The position numbers were made by a program, and so were the translations under genes. From the NCBI GenBank assembly GCA_963742725.1, contig CAVUMX010000001.1, positions 1,364,001 through 1,428,000 of the forward strand: 64,000 nt of DNA. Direction: 5' to 3'. This document shows, piece after piece, positions 1 through 7,995 of this stretch; position 1 is the first letter of the stretch; the number at the start of each line of letters is the position of its first letter. Below the pieces are notes generated by a model, which saw only the letters and a program-made list of their open reading frames with translations, was not told the origin of the DNA and searched no databases. Source of the DNA: CAVVAL01 sp963742725. Lineage in GTDB: Bacteria; Actinomycetota; Actinomycetes; Mycobacteriales; Cryptosporangiaceae.

Positions 1-829
1 GTTCCTGACCACGCGCCAGGCGGGTCACCTCGCGGGGATCGTCCGCGCTGCGCTGGATCAACGCGAGAGTGTGCAGCACCTGGTCGTGGACGATCGCCGC
101 GATGTCGGCGCGCTCCTCCGACCGGATCCGGCCCCGCTGCTCCTCGCGCAGATCGCTCACGACCTTCGCCAGCCACGGCGCCACCACGACACCGGCGCCG
201 GCCAGCAACGCGACACCGACCAGGAACCCGTCCCGGACGGCGCTCAACTCGCCCGTCGACGCGATGAAGCCCGCCAGCCCCACCACGACCAGCAGCCCGC
301 CGCCGACCAGCCTGATCGTCGTCGCCGTACGGTCGCGGGCCAGGATCATCGCCAGCCACGGGTGCCGCGGCGTCAGCTCGGTCCAGCGCTGGCGCTGCCC
401 GTCGTCCGCGCGGCGCCAGATGAGCACGCCACCGACGGCCGCCACGCCCAGGAACCACAGCAGCAGGGACGGGCCCGAATACCCGACGATGGCCAGCACG
501 ATCTGGGCGGCGATCGCCAGCGCGATGAACGCGAACAGCTGACCGAGCCGGCGACCGCCCTTGCCCTTGGCCCGGTCGGTCGGGTCCACGTCCAGGAGCA
601 CCCAGAACGCGGCATACAGGATCGCGCCGACACCGGTCGGCAGCAGCAGCGCCACGAACGCCACCCGGACCCACACGACGGGGATCTGCAGGTGCTCCGC
701 GATACCGGCGGCGATGCCGGCGACATAACGGCCCTCGGCACGGCGGTACAGGCGGCGGAACGGCGCGGCCTGACCGATCGGCGGTCCCAGCCGTGGCGGT
801 ACCGGCGGGGTGGTGGTCGGCGTCGAGAT
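1..829 (-). CDS. PspC-domain sensor histidine kinase (3' end outside window)
   Basis: The first 276 codons of a membrane sensor kinase are visible; the ATPase half lies beyond position 1. An N-terminal PspC domain (FRRLYRRAEGRYVAGIAAGI) is followed by hydrophobic helices and a dimerisation/phosphoacceptor segment, IVHDQVLHTLALIQ, whose His is the likely phosphorylation site; the last visible residues are RSADDPREVTRLARGQE. This resembles the actinobacterial PspC/LiaS-type kinases that sense envelope stress. It is divergent from the PspC/LiaF-like gene at 994. Start problem: an in-frame TGA (839-841) lies just upstream, and no ATG, GTG or TTG occurs before the PspC domain. A good GAGGAG ribosome-binding site sits 5 nt before an ATC codon (827-829), giving STPTTTPP after the initiator. 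ATC is therefore my best start, unless there is a sequencing error. Confidence 0.8.
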   Translation of the reverse strand, partial: MSTPTTTPPVPPRLGPPIGQAAPFRRLYRRAEGRYVAGIAAGIAEHLQIPVVWVRVAFVALLLPTGVGAILYAAFWVLLDVDPTDRAKGKGGRRLGQLFAFIALAIAAQIVLAIVGYSGPSLLLWFLGVAAVGGVLIWRRADDGQRQRWTELTPRHPWLAMILARDRTATTIRLVGGGLLVVVGLAGFIASTGELSAVRDGFLVGVALLAGAGVVVAPWLAKVVSDLREEQRGRIRSEERADIAAIVHDQVLHTLALIQRSADDPREVTRLARGQE

Positions 830-993
830 GCTGACTCCTCAGTTGCGGGCGAGCGGGCCAACTCGATCGTCACACGCTGCGCGTACGCGTGGCCACCAGG
901 TGTCGCCCCGAGTTCACGCCCTGTCAGGGATCAGGGTCTTCTCAGGGTCGTACCCGATGGCACCGAGACGCGCGGAAACCGACGATTGACGCC

Positions 994-2628
994 ATGGAGA
1001 GCAAAGACCAGGCCGGCACGCCCGACAGTGGCGCAGTGCGACCACACCCCGACACCCCGCCGGCGGCCGACACCACGGCCGAACTGCCGGCGCGGCCCGA
1101 CGACGCCACCACCCAGCTGCCGGTCGAGGACGCGACCAGCCACCTGCCCGCCGGCCAGCCCGCGCCGCCCGCGGCGGAGCCTTCTGCGCCGCCCGCGGCG
1201 GAGCCTTCTGCGCCGCCCGCGACGGAAGCCCCGGCCGGCGGCACGCCGCCGCCCCCGCCTGGTGACCAGCCTCCGCCCAACCAGCCGCCCGGCGCCGGGC
1301 CCCCGCCCGGATACCAGCCGCCCGGTGGCCAGCCGCCGCCCGGGTGGACGCCGCCGCCGCGACCGCAGCCGCTCGTCCGCACCCGGGACCCGCGCATCAT
1401 CGCCGGCGTGTGCGGCGGCCTGGCACGGGCCACCAACACGGACCCGATCCTGTTCCGCGTGATCATGGCCGTCCTGGTCTTCTTCGGCGGCATCGGCGCG
1501 CTGCTCTACCTGGCCGGCTGGCTGCTGCTGCCGCTGGAGGGCGAGTCGGCGTCACCGGCCGAGGCCCTGCTGGGCCGTGGCCAGTCGAGCACGAAGCCGC
1601 TGGTCACCGTCGTGCTCGGCGTGATCGCGGTGATCGGCCTCATGACCTCGTTCAACACCGGCCCGGAGAACGTGGCGTTGCTGGTCGCGGTGGTCGTCGG
1701 CGGCGCGTTGCTGCTGCGGCGATCCGGGACCCTGCCACAGACCAGGGCCTTCACGCCCGCGACGGCTGGTCCGCCGCCCCCGTACACGCCACCTCCGCCG
1801 TCCTACCCGGCGTCGCAGCCCACGTACCCGTCGGCGGCAGCGGCGACGGCAACGCTGCCCGCACAGGACCCGGCCGCGTCCTACACCGCTCCGGGGTCGT
1901 ACAGCCCGACGTCCGCGCCTGGGCCGTACAGCTCGCCGTTCGCTCCGCACGGCCCGTACGCACCGCCCGCACCACCCGGTCCGCCGGTACCGCCAGGCCC
2001 GCCGCGGCAGCCCCGCCCGCCGCGCGAGAAGTCGATCCTCGGCCGGGTGACCCTCGCCGTGCTGCTACTCGCGATGGCGGTCGTCACGACGGTCGACGTG
2101 GCCGGGGTCGACGTCCCGTTCACCGGATACGTCGCCACCGCGCTCGGCGTGACAGCGGCCGGCCTGATCGTCGGCGCCTGGTTCGGACGGTCCCGGTTGC
2201 TGATCGTGCTCGGCATCATCCTCACGCTGCTGCTCGGCATCGGTGCGGCGAGCGAGCGGATCGGCAACTACGCGAGCTTCGACGAGAACGTCCTCTGGCA
2301 GCCCGCGTCCATCGCCGAACTGCAGTCCGTGTACAAGCACGACTCGGGCGAGGTGACCCTCGACCTCGCCGCGCTGGACTTCACCGAGCAGACGAAGAGC
2401 GTGACCGTACGGGTCGGCGCCGGCGACCTGCAGATCTATCTGCCGCCGAACGTCGACGTGACGGGCGACGTCCAGGTCGGCGTCGGTGAGGCGCGGATCC
2501 TGAACAGCAACTCGGAGGGCCTGGGCATCTCCCGGACGATCTCCGACCAGGGCGCCGACGGCGCCGGGGGCGGCACGCTCAACCTGACGATCGAGCTGGG
2601 TGCGGGTTCCGTGGAGGTGGACCGGTGA
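994..2628 (+). CDS. PspC-domain / LiaF-like membrane protein, proline-rich
   Basis: Predicted 544-residue membrane protein of the PspC family with a LiaF-like C-terminus. Order: an acidic and Pro-rich N-terminal region with a 24-bp tandem duplication (near 1168-1215, coding PPAAEPSA), a PspC domain (RDPRIIAGVCGGLARATNTD) with helices, a second Pro/Tyr-rich linker, three hydrophobic helices, then a beta-rich tail containing VRVGAGDLQIYLPPNVDV and VGVGEARI, as in cell-wall-stress LiaF proteins. The ATG at 994 was chosen because residues upstream of it look like non-coding translation. It is divergent from the PspC kinase and overlaps the next gene by GTGA, so the two are probably translationally coupled. 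An envelope-stress sensing or dampening role is inferred from family and pairing. Confidence 0.85.
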   Translation: MESKDQAGTPDSGAVRPHPDTPPAADTTAELPARPDDATTQLPVEDATSHLPAGQPAPPAAEPSAPPAAEPSAPPATEAPAGGTPPPPPGDQPPPNQPPGAGPPPGYQPPGGQPPPGWTPPPRPQPLVRTRDPRIIAGVCGGLARATNTDPILFRVIMAVLVFFGGIGALLYLAGWLLLPLEGESASPAEALLGRGQSSTKPLVTVVLGVIAVIGLMTSFNTGPENVALLVAVVVGGALLLRRSGTLPQTRAFTPATAGPPPPYTPPPPSYPASQPTYPSAAAATATLPAQDPAASYTAPGSYSPTSAPGPYSSPFAPHGPYAPPAPPGPPVPPGPPRQPRPPREKSILGRVTLAVLLLAMAVVTTVDVAGVDVPFTGYVATALGVTAAGLIVGAWFGRSRLLIVLGIILTLLLGIGAASERIGNYASFDENVLWQPASIAELQSVYKHDSGEVTLDLAALDFTEQTKSVTVRVGAGDLQIYLPPNVDVTGDVQVGVGEARILNSNSEGLGISRTISDQGADGAGGGTLNLTIELGAGSVEVDR

Positions 2629-2963
2629 AGAAGCACAGGACGGATCTCGTCTCGCTGATCTTCGGAGTGGCGTTCCTGGCGGCCGTCGCGTGGTGGGCGA
2701 TCGCCCGCACCACCGACACGGACGTCGACCTGCGCTGGCTGATCGTCGCGGCGCTGGCGGTCCTGGGCGCCGTGATCCTGGTGAGCGCCCTCGGGCTGCT
2801 GACCCGGTCGGGCACACCGGCACCTGTTCAGAACGCGGAACCGGCCGAGATCACGGAGCCGCTCGAGATCATGGAGCCGCTCGAGATCATGGAGCCGGTC
2901 GAGGACGAGATCACCGAGCCTGAGGTCAACGAGGACGAACCCGTCAGCGAGCCCCGGTCATGA
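2625..2963 (+). CDS. small two-helix membrane protein with acidic repeats
   Basis: Predicted 112-residue protein. Its GTG start overlaps the stop of the PspC/LiaF-like gene by 4 nt (GTGA). It has two hydrophobic helices, at about residues 8-25 and 35-55, and a cytosolic or extracellular tail made of near repeats (EITEPLEIMEP, LEIMEPVEDEITEPE) ending EDEPVSEPRS; the repeat is also visible in the DNA as duplicated 18-bp units near 2856-2895. I do not recognise a domain. The operon context (PspC kinase and PspC/LiaF-like partners) suggests an accessory envelope-stress protein. Confidence 0.75.
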   Translation: MKKHRTDLVSLIFGVAFLAAVAWWAIARTTDTDVDLRWLIVAALAVLGAVILVSALGLLTRSGTPAPVQNAEPAEITEPLEIMEPLEIMEPVEDEITEPEVNEDEPVSEPRS

Positions 2964-3064
2964 CCGTCGAGCTGCTGCTCGCCATGGGCCTGCTGCTCGT
3001 GACGCTGGCCGCACTGCTCGACACCGGACCGCCCGCCCGACCGTCCAAGCCCCGCCCTCGCTGA
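2960..3064 (+). CDS. 34-residue single-helix membrane peptide
   Basis: A very short frame starts with ATG overlapping the previous stop (ATGA, 2960-2963), the usual signature of translational coupling. The product is one hydrophobic helix (VELLLAMGLLLVTLAALLD) followed by a basic Pro-rich tail (PARPSKPRPR). It would be the fourth protein of the PspC stress locus. No homologue is known to me. The overlap and the clean membrane helix support it; its size is the main doubt. Confidence 0.55.
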   Translation: MTVELLLAMGLLLVTLAALLDTGPPARPSKPRPR

Positions 3065-3075
3065 AACAGGCCCTG

Positions 3076-3126
3076 CACGAGAATGGTGCCCCACGCGCCT
3101 ATGCTGACTGGGGCCCCATTCTCGTG
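3076..3126. repeat. 18-bp inverted repeat before psd fusion gene
   Basis: Arms 3076-3093 and 3109-3126 are inverted copies with a single mismatch (core CACGAGAATGG / CCATTCTCGTG) around a 15-nt loop that contains TATGCT. It lies 12 nt after the 34-residue gene and 13 nt before the psd fusion start. It could be a terminator for the PspC operon, an operator around a promoter, or a leader hairpin. There is no T tract after it. Confidence 0.7.
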
Positions 3127-3139
3127 GACAGGTAGATAC

Positions 3140-4384
3140 ATGTCAGACGGCACACTTCCCACCGCGGGCCGCGGTCGCCCGCTTTCCGCGACCGCGGTGA
3201 CCACCCTCACCAGTGAGGTGTCCCGGCACCCCGGACCCAAGCTTGTGCTGGTGGTCGCCGGGTCTCCCGAGGTCACCGACCACGTCCTCGACGACCTGAT
3301 GCCGGCCGACCGGCTCGTCGTCTGGGCGACCGACCGGTCGTACGCGTCGGCGCTCACGGCCGATCTGGCCGGCGCCCGGAGCCGCGTCGCCGACCGGGTG
3401 ACGGTCGTCACGGAGGCTTCCGAAATCGAGGACGAGTCGATCGACGTGGCCGTGGTCGCGTCCCCCATCGCGGGCGACTCGGAGACGGCCCACGAAGCGC
3501 TGGACCGGTACCGGAGCCTGCTGAACGCCGGCGGCGTCCTGAGCGTGGCCACCGGCGCCACCCTGGCCAGCGGCGGCGGCGCCGCACAGGCCCTCCAGGA
3601 GGCGGCGAGCGCCTACGGGGTGCGGTCGGACCTCGTCGTCCGGAACCGTCCGCCGCTGCGCATCCACCACCTGCGGTTCGCCCCGGCGGACCCGGCGCTG
3701 GCCGAGCGGCTCGAACCGGCGTACAGCCCGAGCCATGTCGCGGTCACCCGCCGGATGGGCATCGACTCCAACGGCGTGGCCGCCGCCGGTGTGTTCGGCG
3801 GGCTGGCGCTGCTCACGAAGCTGATCCGGCCGAGGTCGAAGGCGTGGCTGGTGCCGGCTGTCGCCGCGCTGCCGGTGGCCGCGTTCTTCCGTGACCCGCG
3901 CCGCATCACCCCCAACGAATCGAACGCCGTGGTCGCCGCGTCGGACGGTGTGGTCCTGAGCGTCGAGCACATCAAGGACGACCGGTTCGGCACCGACGAG
4001 TGGCTGCGGATCGCCGTGTTCCTGTCCGTCCTGGACGTGCACGTCAACCGGTCCCCCGTCGCGGGGCGCGTGGTCGACATCGTCAAGGAGGAGGGCGGGT
4101 ACGCGAATGCCGCCACCGCCGCCGCCGAGCACAACGTCGCCCAGTACACGGTGCTGGACACGACGCGCGGCCGGGTCGTCGTGGCCCAGCGCACCGGCCT
4201 GATCGCCCGCCGGATCGTCAACCGTGCCCGGGTCGGCTCGCTGCTGAGCAAGGGCGAGCGGTACGGCCTGATCCGGTTCGGCTCCCGCACGGACGTCTAC
4301 CTGCCGGCCGATGCCGTCGAGGCGATGGTTGCCCCGGGCGACCGCGTGACGGGCGCCGAGACGGTCATCGCCCGCTACCTGTAA
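3140..4384 (+). CDS. psd: phosphatidylserine decarboxylase with N-terminal methyltransferase-like domain
   Basis: Predicted 414 residues. The C-terminal half (from about residue 200) is a phosphatidylserine decarboxylase proenzyme: hydrophobic segments, then FFRDPRR, VLDVHVNRSPVAG and RFGSRTDVY. The Gly-Ser in the last motif (Ser near residue 382) is the expected self-cleavage and pyruvoyl-forming site. It converts phosphatidylserine to phosphatidylethanolamine at the membrane. The N-terminal 190 residues resemble a class I methyltransferase fold (LVLVVAGSPEV, then a strand/helix pattern with DVAVVASPIAG) but lack a clear glycine-rich SAM motif, so this half may not be catalytic. ATG at 3140 follows AGGTAG. 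The gene is convergent with pssA, the preceding enzyme of the same pathway, across one terminator. Confidence 0.85.
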   Translation: MSDGTLPTAGRGRPLSATAVTTLTSEVSRHPGPKLVLVVAGSPEVTDHVLDDLMPADRLVVWATDRSYASALTADLAGARSRVADRVTVVTEASEIEDESIDVAVVASPIAGDSETAHEALDRYRSLLNAGGVLSVATGATLASGGGAAQALQEAASAYGVRSDLVVRNRPPLRIHHLRFAPADPALAERLEPAYSPSHVAVTRRMGIDSNGVAAAGVFGGLALLTKLIRPRSKAWLVPAVAALPVAAFFRDPRRITPNESNAVVAASDGVVLSVEHIKDDRFGTDEWLRIAVFLSVLDVHVNRSPVAGRVVDIVKEEGGYANAATAAAEHNVAQYTVLDTTRGRVVVAQRTGLIARRIVNRARVGSLLSKGERYGLIRFGSRTDVYLPADAVEAMVAPGDRVTGAETVIARYL

Positions 4385-4397
4385 CACCCACAACGAG

Positions 4398-4425
4398 AAG
4401 GGCCCCGGCGGAAGCCGGGGCCCTT
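4398..4425. terminator. bidirectional terminator between psd and pssA
   Basis: A perfect 12-bp stem (AAGGGCCCCGGC, GGAA loop, GCCGGGGCCCTT) is followed by TT on the plus side and preceded by A residues that give T on the minus side. It lies between two convergent stop codons. Confidence 0.85.
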
Positions 4426-4439
4426 TCGTGTACGACGGG

Positions 4440-5273
4440 TCAGGCGGGGACGGCCGCCCGGCGCTGCTTGGCCCACAGGATCGGGCCGCTGAGCAGGTAG
4501 GCGCCGACGAGCAGGCTGAACGTCGTGGCCGGATCGGCGTAGAGCGCCAGAACGGCGACGCCCCACAGCCACACCGGAAGCCGCTTGAGCTGCCCGATCT
4601 TCATGTACGGGAACGTGCTGACCATGAGCAGGCCGAGCACCGCGAGCGCGCCGGTCAGCAGCGCCGGACCCTGCATGGGCAGGATCAGCATGGACGCGAC
4701 GACGATCGCGGCGGCCATCGTGGTGGGCACGCCGCAGAAGTAGCTGCCGTTCTTCGGCGACACGTTGAACCGGGCGAGCCGGATCGCGGCGCAGACGGCG
4801 GCGAGCGCGGCGGCGCCCCCGGCGAGCCAGGTCGGCGCCCCGCCGGCCACGAGCCACGCGTACGCGACGACCGGGGTGGCGATGCCGAACGAGCACATGT
4901 CGGCGAGGGAGTCCATCTGGCCGCCGAACGGCGTGGAGACGCCGAACTTGCGGGCGAGGGCCCCGTCGAGGCCGTCGAAGACGACGCAGGCGAGGAGCAG
5001 CGCGGTGGCGATCCGGACCTGCCCGTCGAGGGCGAGGAAGATCGAGCCCATGCCGAGTAGCAGGCTGGCGACCGTGCACCCCTGGACTGCGAGGAAGCGG
5101 CGGCGCCGGGCCGGTGTCGGCTCGGTGAGCAGCGGCGGCGAGTCGAGCACGGGGCTCGGCCCGGTCACGCCGTCGGCCGTGATCAGCAGGCCCTGCGCGT
5201 CCGCTCTTTGGGGGTCGGCGGCAACGTCCCCGGTGGGGACGTCGAACCGGACGCCCGGTAGCGTCGTGGTCAT
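4440..5273 (-). CDS. pssA: CDP-diacylglycerol--serine O-phosphatidyltransferase
   Basis: Predicted 277-residue integral membrane enzyme making phosphatidylserine from CDP-diacylglycerol and serine. The CDP-alcohol phosphotransferase signature is complete: Asp100-x2-Asp103-Gly-x2-Ala-Arg-x8-Gly-x3-Asp121-x3-Asp125 (DGLDGALARKFG ... GGQMDSLAD). Hydrophobic helices surround it and follow it. I chose the ATG at 5273; a longer frame reaches 5432, but its first 53 residues are Arg-rich and non-conserved in character. The ribosome-binding site at 5273 is weak, so the start is uncertain. It is convergent with psd, so serine activation and decarboxylation face each other across one terminator. Confidence 0.85.
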   Translation of the reverse strand: MTTTLPGVRFDVPTGDVAADPQRADAQGLLITADGVTGPSPVLDSPPLLTEPTPARRRRFLAVQGCTVASLLLGMGSIFLALDGQVRIATALLLACVVFDGLDGALARKFGVSTPFGGQMDSLADMCSFGIATPVVAYAWLVAGGAPTWLAGGAAALAAVCAAIRLARFNVSPKNGSYFCGVPTTMAAAIVVASMLILPMQGPALLTGALAVLGLLMVSTFPYMKIGQLKRLPVWLWGVAVLALYADPATTFSLLVGAYLLSGPILWAKQRRAAVPA

Positions 5274-5585
5274 GGCGTCGGGGCTGGTCTCGAGCGTCGT
5301 CGCGGCGACGCGGCGGCGACCGACGAGCACACGACGGGCGAACGTTCCACCGCGACGAAGTCCTCTGGTCAACCGACGACCGGCCGGGCGGGGGCTATCC
5401 GCAGAACGCCACCGCCAAGGTCTTGCACGCAACCCGATCCTCCTGGCCGGGGTTCCTTGCTCGCACCACTCGGTGCGGCTCCCGGTCTAGTAACGATCGC
5501 ACATCGACACCACACAGCGCACCTGCCTGCCCCAATATGTCCCCGTATGCGGCGTGACTTGCAACACTGAGTTACCTCACCAGCA
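5274..5585. other. intergenic region upstream of pssA
   Basis: Between the pssA start and the hairpin at 5586 I see no credible gene. The Arg-rich N-terminal extension of the pssA frame runs to 5432. The rest holds the pssA promoter region, but I could not pick a convincing -35/-10 pair. Confidence 0.5.
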
Positions 5586-5635
5586 AAAGTGGGCGACATT
5601 TCGCCGGCCGTGAGCCGGGAAATGTCGCCCACTTT
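5586..5635 (-). terminator. 17-bp inverted repeat terminator after beta-glucosidase gene
   Basis: Arms AAAGTGGGCGACATTTC (5586-5602) and its exact complement (5619-5635) enclose a GC-rich loop with a second small stem. On the minus strand the hairpin follows the beta-glucosidase stop (5645) by about 10 nt and ends in TTTTGC. It is placed like the family A inverted repeats at 12392, 35799 and 50097 and shares an AAAGTGGGCG edge with the one at 50097. Confidence 0.75.
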
Positions 5636-5644
5636 GGGGGGGAA

Positions 5645-7048
5645 TCAGAGTCCGTTGCGGCGGGCCAGTTCGCCGTACCAGTGCCCGCTGTCCTTGATCG
5701 TCCGCTTCTGGGTCTCGAAGTCGACGTGCACGATGCCGAAACGCATCGCGTACCCCTCGGCCCATTCGAAGTTGTCGAGCAGCGACCAGGCGAGGTACCC
5801 GCGCAGATCGACCCCGGCCTGGATGGCGCGGTGCACCGCCCGCACGTGACCGTCCAGATAGGCCAGTCGATCGGCGTCGTGCACCTGGCCGTCGGCGGAG
5901 ACCGTGTCGGGGAACGCGGCGCCGTTCTCGGTGATCATCAGCGGCACCTGCGGGTAGTCCCGGTAGAGCCGGACCAGGAGCTCGTACAGCCCGTCCGGGT
6001 CCTGCTCCCACCCGATGTGCGTGAGCGGGCCGCGCGGCGGCAGCAGCGTCGCGTGGCGCAGGCCGGGGAACGGTCCGGCGGAGTCCTCCGGGCCACCCGG
6101 CCCCACGCGGGCGCAGCTGTAGTTGTTGACGCCCAGCATGTCGATCGGCGTGGCTATCACTGTCAGGTCGCCGTCGGCGACGAAGTCGAAGTCCGTCACG
6201 TGCGCGAGGTCGGCCACGATGTCGGCCGGGTACTCCCCGCGAAGCACCGGGTCGAGGAAGATCCGGTTCTGCAGGCCGTCGACGCGACGGGCCGCTTCCC
6301 TGTTCGCCTCGGTGTCGGCGTCCGTGCGGACGGTCGCCAGGTTGAGCACGAGCGAGAACCGCTGATCGGGACGGGACTGCGACCGCATCGCGCGGACCGC
6401 CTCACCGTGCGCGAGCAGCAGGTGGTGCAGGGCCACGAGGCTCTGGCGGGGATCCTGCACGCCCGGCGCGTGCACGCCGGCGTTGTAGCCGAGGAACGCC
6501 GAGCAGAACGGCTCGTTCAGCGTGGTGAAGTCGTCGATCCGGTCGCTCAGGCTGGTGTGGACGATCGTCGCGTACTCCGCGAACCGCGCGACGGTGTCCC
6601 GGTTCGTCCAGCCGCCCTTGTCCTCCAGGGCCTGGGGCAGGTCCCAGTGGTAGAGCGTCAGCATCGGGTTGATGCCCGCCCCGAGCAGCTCGTCGACGAG
6701 CCGGTCGTAGAAGGCCAGGCCCTCCGCGTTCACCGGCCCGGAGCCGTCCGGCTGGATCCGCGGCCACGACACCGAGAACCGGTACGCGCCGATGCCCAGC
6801 CGCTTCAGGATCGCGACGTCCTCGGCGTACCGGTGGTAGTGGTCGCACGCGACGTCACCGGTGTCACCGCCGACGACCTTGCCCGGGGTACGCGAGAACG
6901 TGTCCCAGATGGACGGCGTCCGGCCATCCTCGTTCGCCGCGCCCTCGATCTGGTACGACGCCGTCGCGGCGCCCCAACGGAACCCGGCCGGGAACTGGAT
7001 CACCCCCGCCTCCTCCTGAACCGCCGCCACCGAACCCAACCCACTCAT
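5645..7048 (-). CDS. GH1 beta-glucosidase
   Basis: Predicted 467-residue cytoplasmic glycoside hydrolase family 1 enzyme, a normal size for the family. Catalytic residues are visible: the acid/base Glu179 in TTLNEPF and the nucleophile Glu374 in MITENGAAF. The N-terminal strand FPAGFRWGAATASYQIEGA and WPRIQP are typical. It would cleave imported cellobiose or other beta-glucosides to glucose. ATG at 7048 has a GAGGGGG site upstream. It is the last gene of a minus-strand operon after a binding protein and two permeases, the arrangement of cebEFG-bglC in streptomycetes. No signal peptide. Confidence 0.92.
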   Translation of the reverse strand: MSGLGSVAAVQEEAGVIQFPAGFRWGAATASYQIEGAANEDGRTPSIWDTFSRTPGKVVGGDTGDVACDHYHRYAEDVAILKRLGIGAYRFSVSWPRIQPDGSGPVNAEGLAFYDRLVDELLGAGINPMLTLYHWDLPQALEDKGGWTNRDTVARFAEYATIVHTSLSDRIDDFTTLNEPFCSAFLGYNAGVHAPGVQDPRQSLVALHHLLLAHGEAVRAMRSQSRPDQRFSLVLNLATVRTDADTEANREAARRVDGLQNRIFLDPVLRGEYPADIVADLAHVTDFDFVADGDLTVIATPIDMLGVNNYSCARVGPGGPEDSAGPFPGLRHATLLPPRGPLTHIGWEQDPDGLYELLVRLYRDYPQVPLMITENGAAFPDTVSADGQVHDADRLAYLDGHVRAVHRAIQAGVDLRGYLAWSLLDNFEWAEGYAMRFGIVHVDFETQKRTIKDSGHWYGELARRNGL

Positions 7049-7115
7049 GCGTCCCCCTCGTCCATGCCGATACCTCTTCCATTCGTCGGCGCCACGGCGC
7101 ACGCTTGCCGGGTTC

Positions 7116-7988
7116 TCATCCCTTCACCGCGCCCTGCATGATCCCGCCGACGATCTGCTTGGCGAGGAGCACGAAGATCACCAGCACGGGCACCGTCGCG
7201 AGCGTCGCGCCCGCGAGCATCAGCGAGTAGTCGGTGTAGTACCCGCTCGCCAATGTGGACAGTGCGACCGGCACGGTCGGGTTCTCGGGGCCGAGCACGA
7301 CCAGCGGCCAGAAGAAGTCGTTCCACGCGCCCATGAACATGAAGACGCCGAGGACCGCCGCCGCCGGCCGGATCGCCGGCACGACGACGTGCCAGTAGGT
7401 GCGGAGCAGGCTGCATCCGTCCGCGCGGGCCGCGTCGATCAGCTCGCTCGGGACGTTCTCCTCGACGGCCTGGCGCATCCAGAACACGGAGAAGGCGCTG
7501 ACCAGCGCGGGCAGGATCACCGCCTGCAACCGGCCGCCCCAGCCCAGGTCCGCGACGAGCATGTAGAGCGGGATGATGCCGAGCTGCGTCGGCACCATCA
7601 TCGTGGCGATCACCGTCACGAGCAGCGCGTTGCGGCCCTTGAACTGGAGCTTGGCGAACGCGAAGCCGGCGAGCGAGGCGAACAGCACGTTCCCGAACGC
7701 GACCGAGGACGCGACGATGAACGAGTTCATCAGCGCCAGCCCGAACTCGCTGGAGTCGAACACCCGCTGGATGTTCTCGACCAGGTGGCCGCCGGGCACC
7801 AGCGGCGGCGTGGACTCGGCCATCACGCTGCTGTCGCTGCTGGCGACGACGAACGTCCAGTACATCGGGAAGAACGAGGCCAGCAGGACGGCGCCGAGGA
7901 TCATGTACGTCAGCGGTCCGGGCCGGCGCAGGCCGGGTGCCTTGCCCTTCGCGGCGGCGGCCGGGCGTACCGGGGTCAGGGTGGTCAT
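7116..7988 (-). CDS. carbohydrate ABC transporter permease (MalG/CebG type)
   Basis: Predicted 290-residue inner-membrane permease with six hydrophobic helices. The EAA loop that contacts the ATPase reads ELIDAARADGCSLLRTYWHVVVPAIRP-like, near residues 180-205. It pairs with the MalF-type permease 7 nt upstream and the lipoprotein binding protein. No ATPase gene is present; such importers usually share an MsiK-type ATPase encoded elsewhere. Substrate is inferred to be cellobiose or another beta-glucoside from the downstream GH1 gene. Confidence 0.88.
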   Translation of the reverse strand: MTTLTPVRPAAAAKGKAPGLRRPGPLTYMILGAVLLASFFPMYWTFVVASSDSSVMAESTPPLVPGGHLVENIQRVFDSSEFGLALMNSFIVASSVAFGNVLFASLAGFAFAKLQFKGRNALLVTVIATMMVPTQLGIIPLYMLVADLGWGGRLQAVILPALVSAFSVFWMRQAVEENVPSELIDAARADGCSLLRTYWHVVVPAIRPAAAVLGVFMFMGAWNDFFWPLVVLGPENPTVPVALSTLASGYYTDYSLMLAGATLATVPVLVIFVLLAKQIVGGIMQGAVKG

Positions 7989-7995
7989 GGCGCGC

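Noticed and set aside
373..873. 166-residue minus-strand frame with GTG start covering the PspC kinase region
   Set aside because: Composition is Arg/Ser-rich and the PspC and phosphoacceptor motifs are in the other frame; it was considered as a possible frameshifted N-terminus but gives no recognisable sequence.
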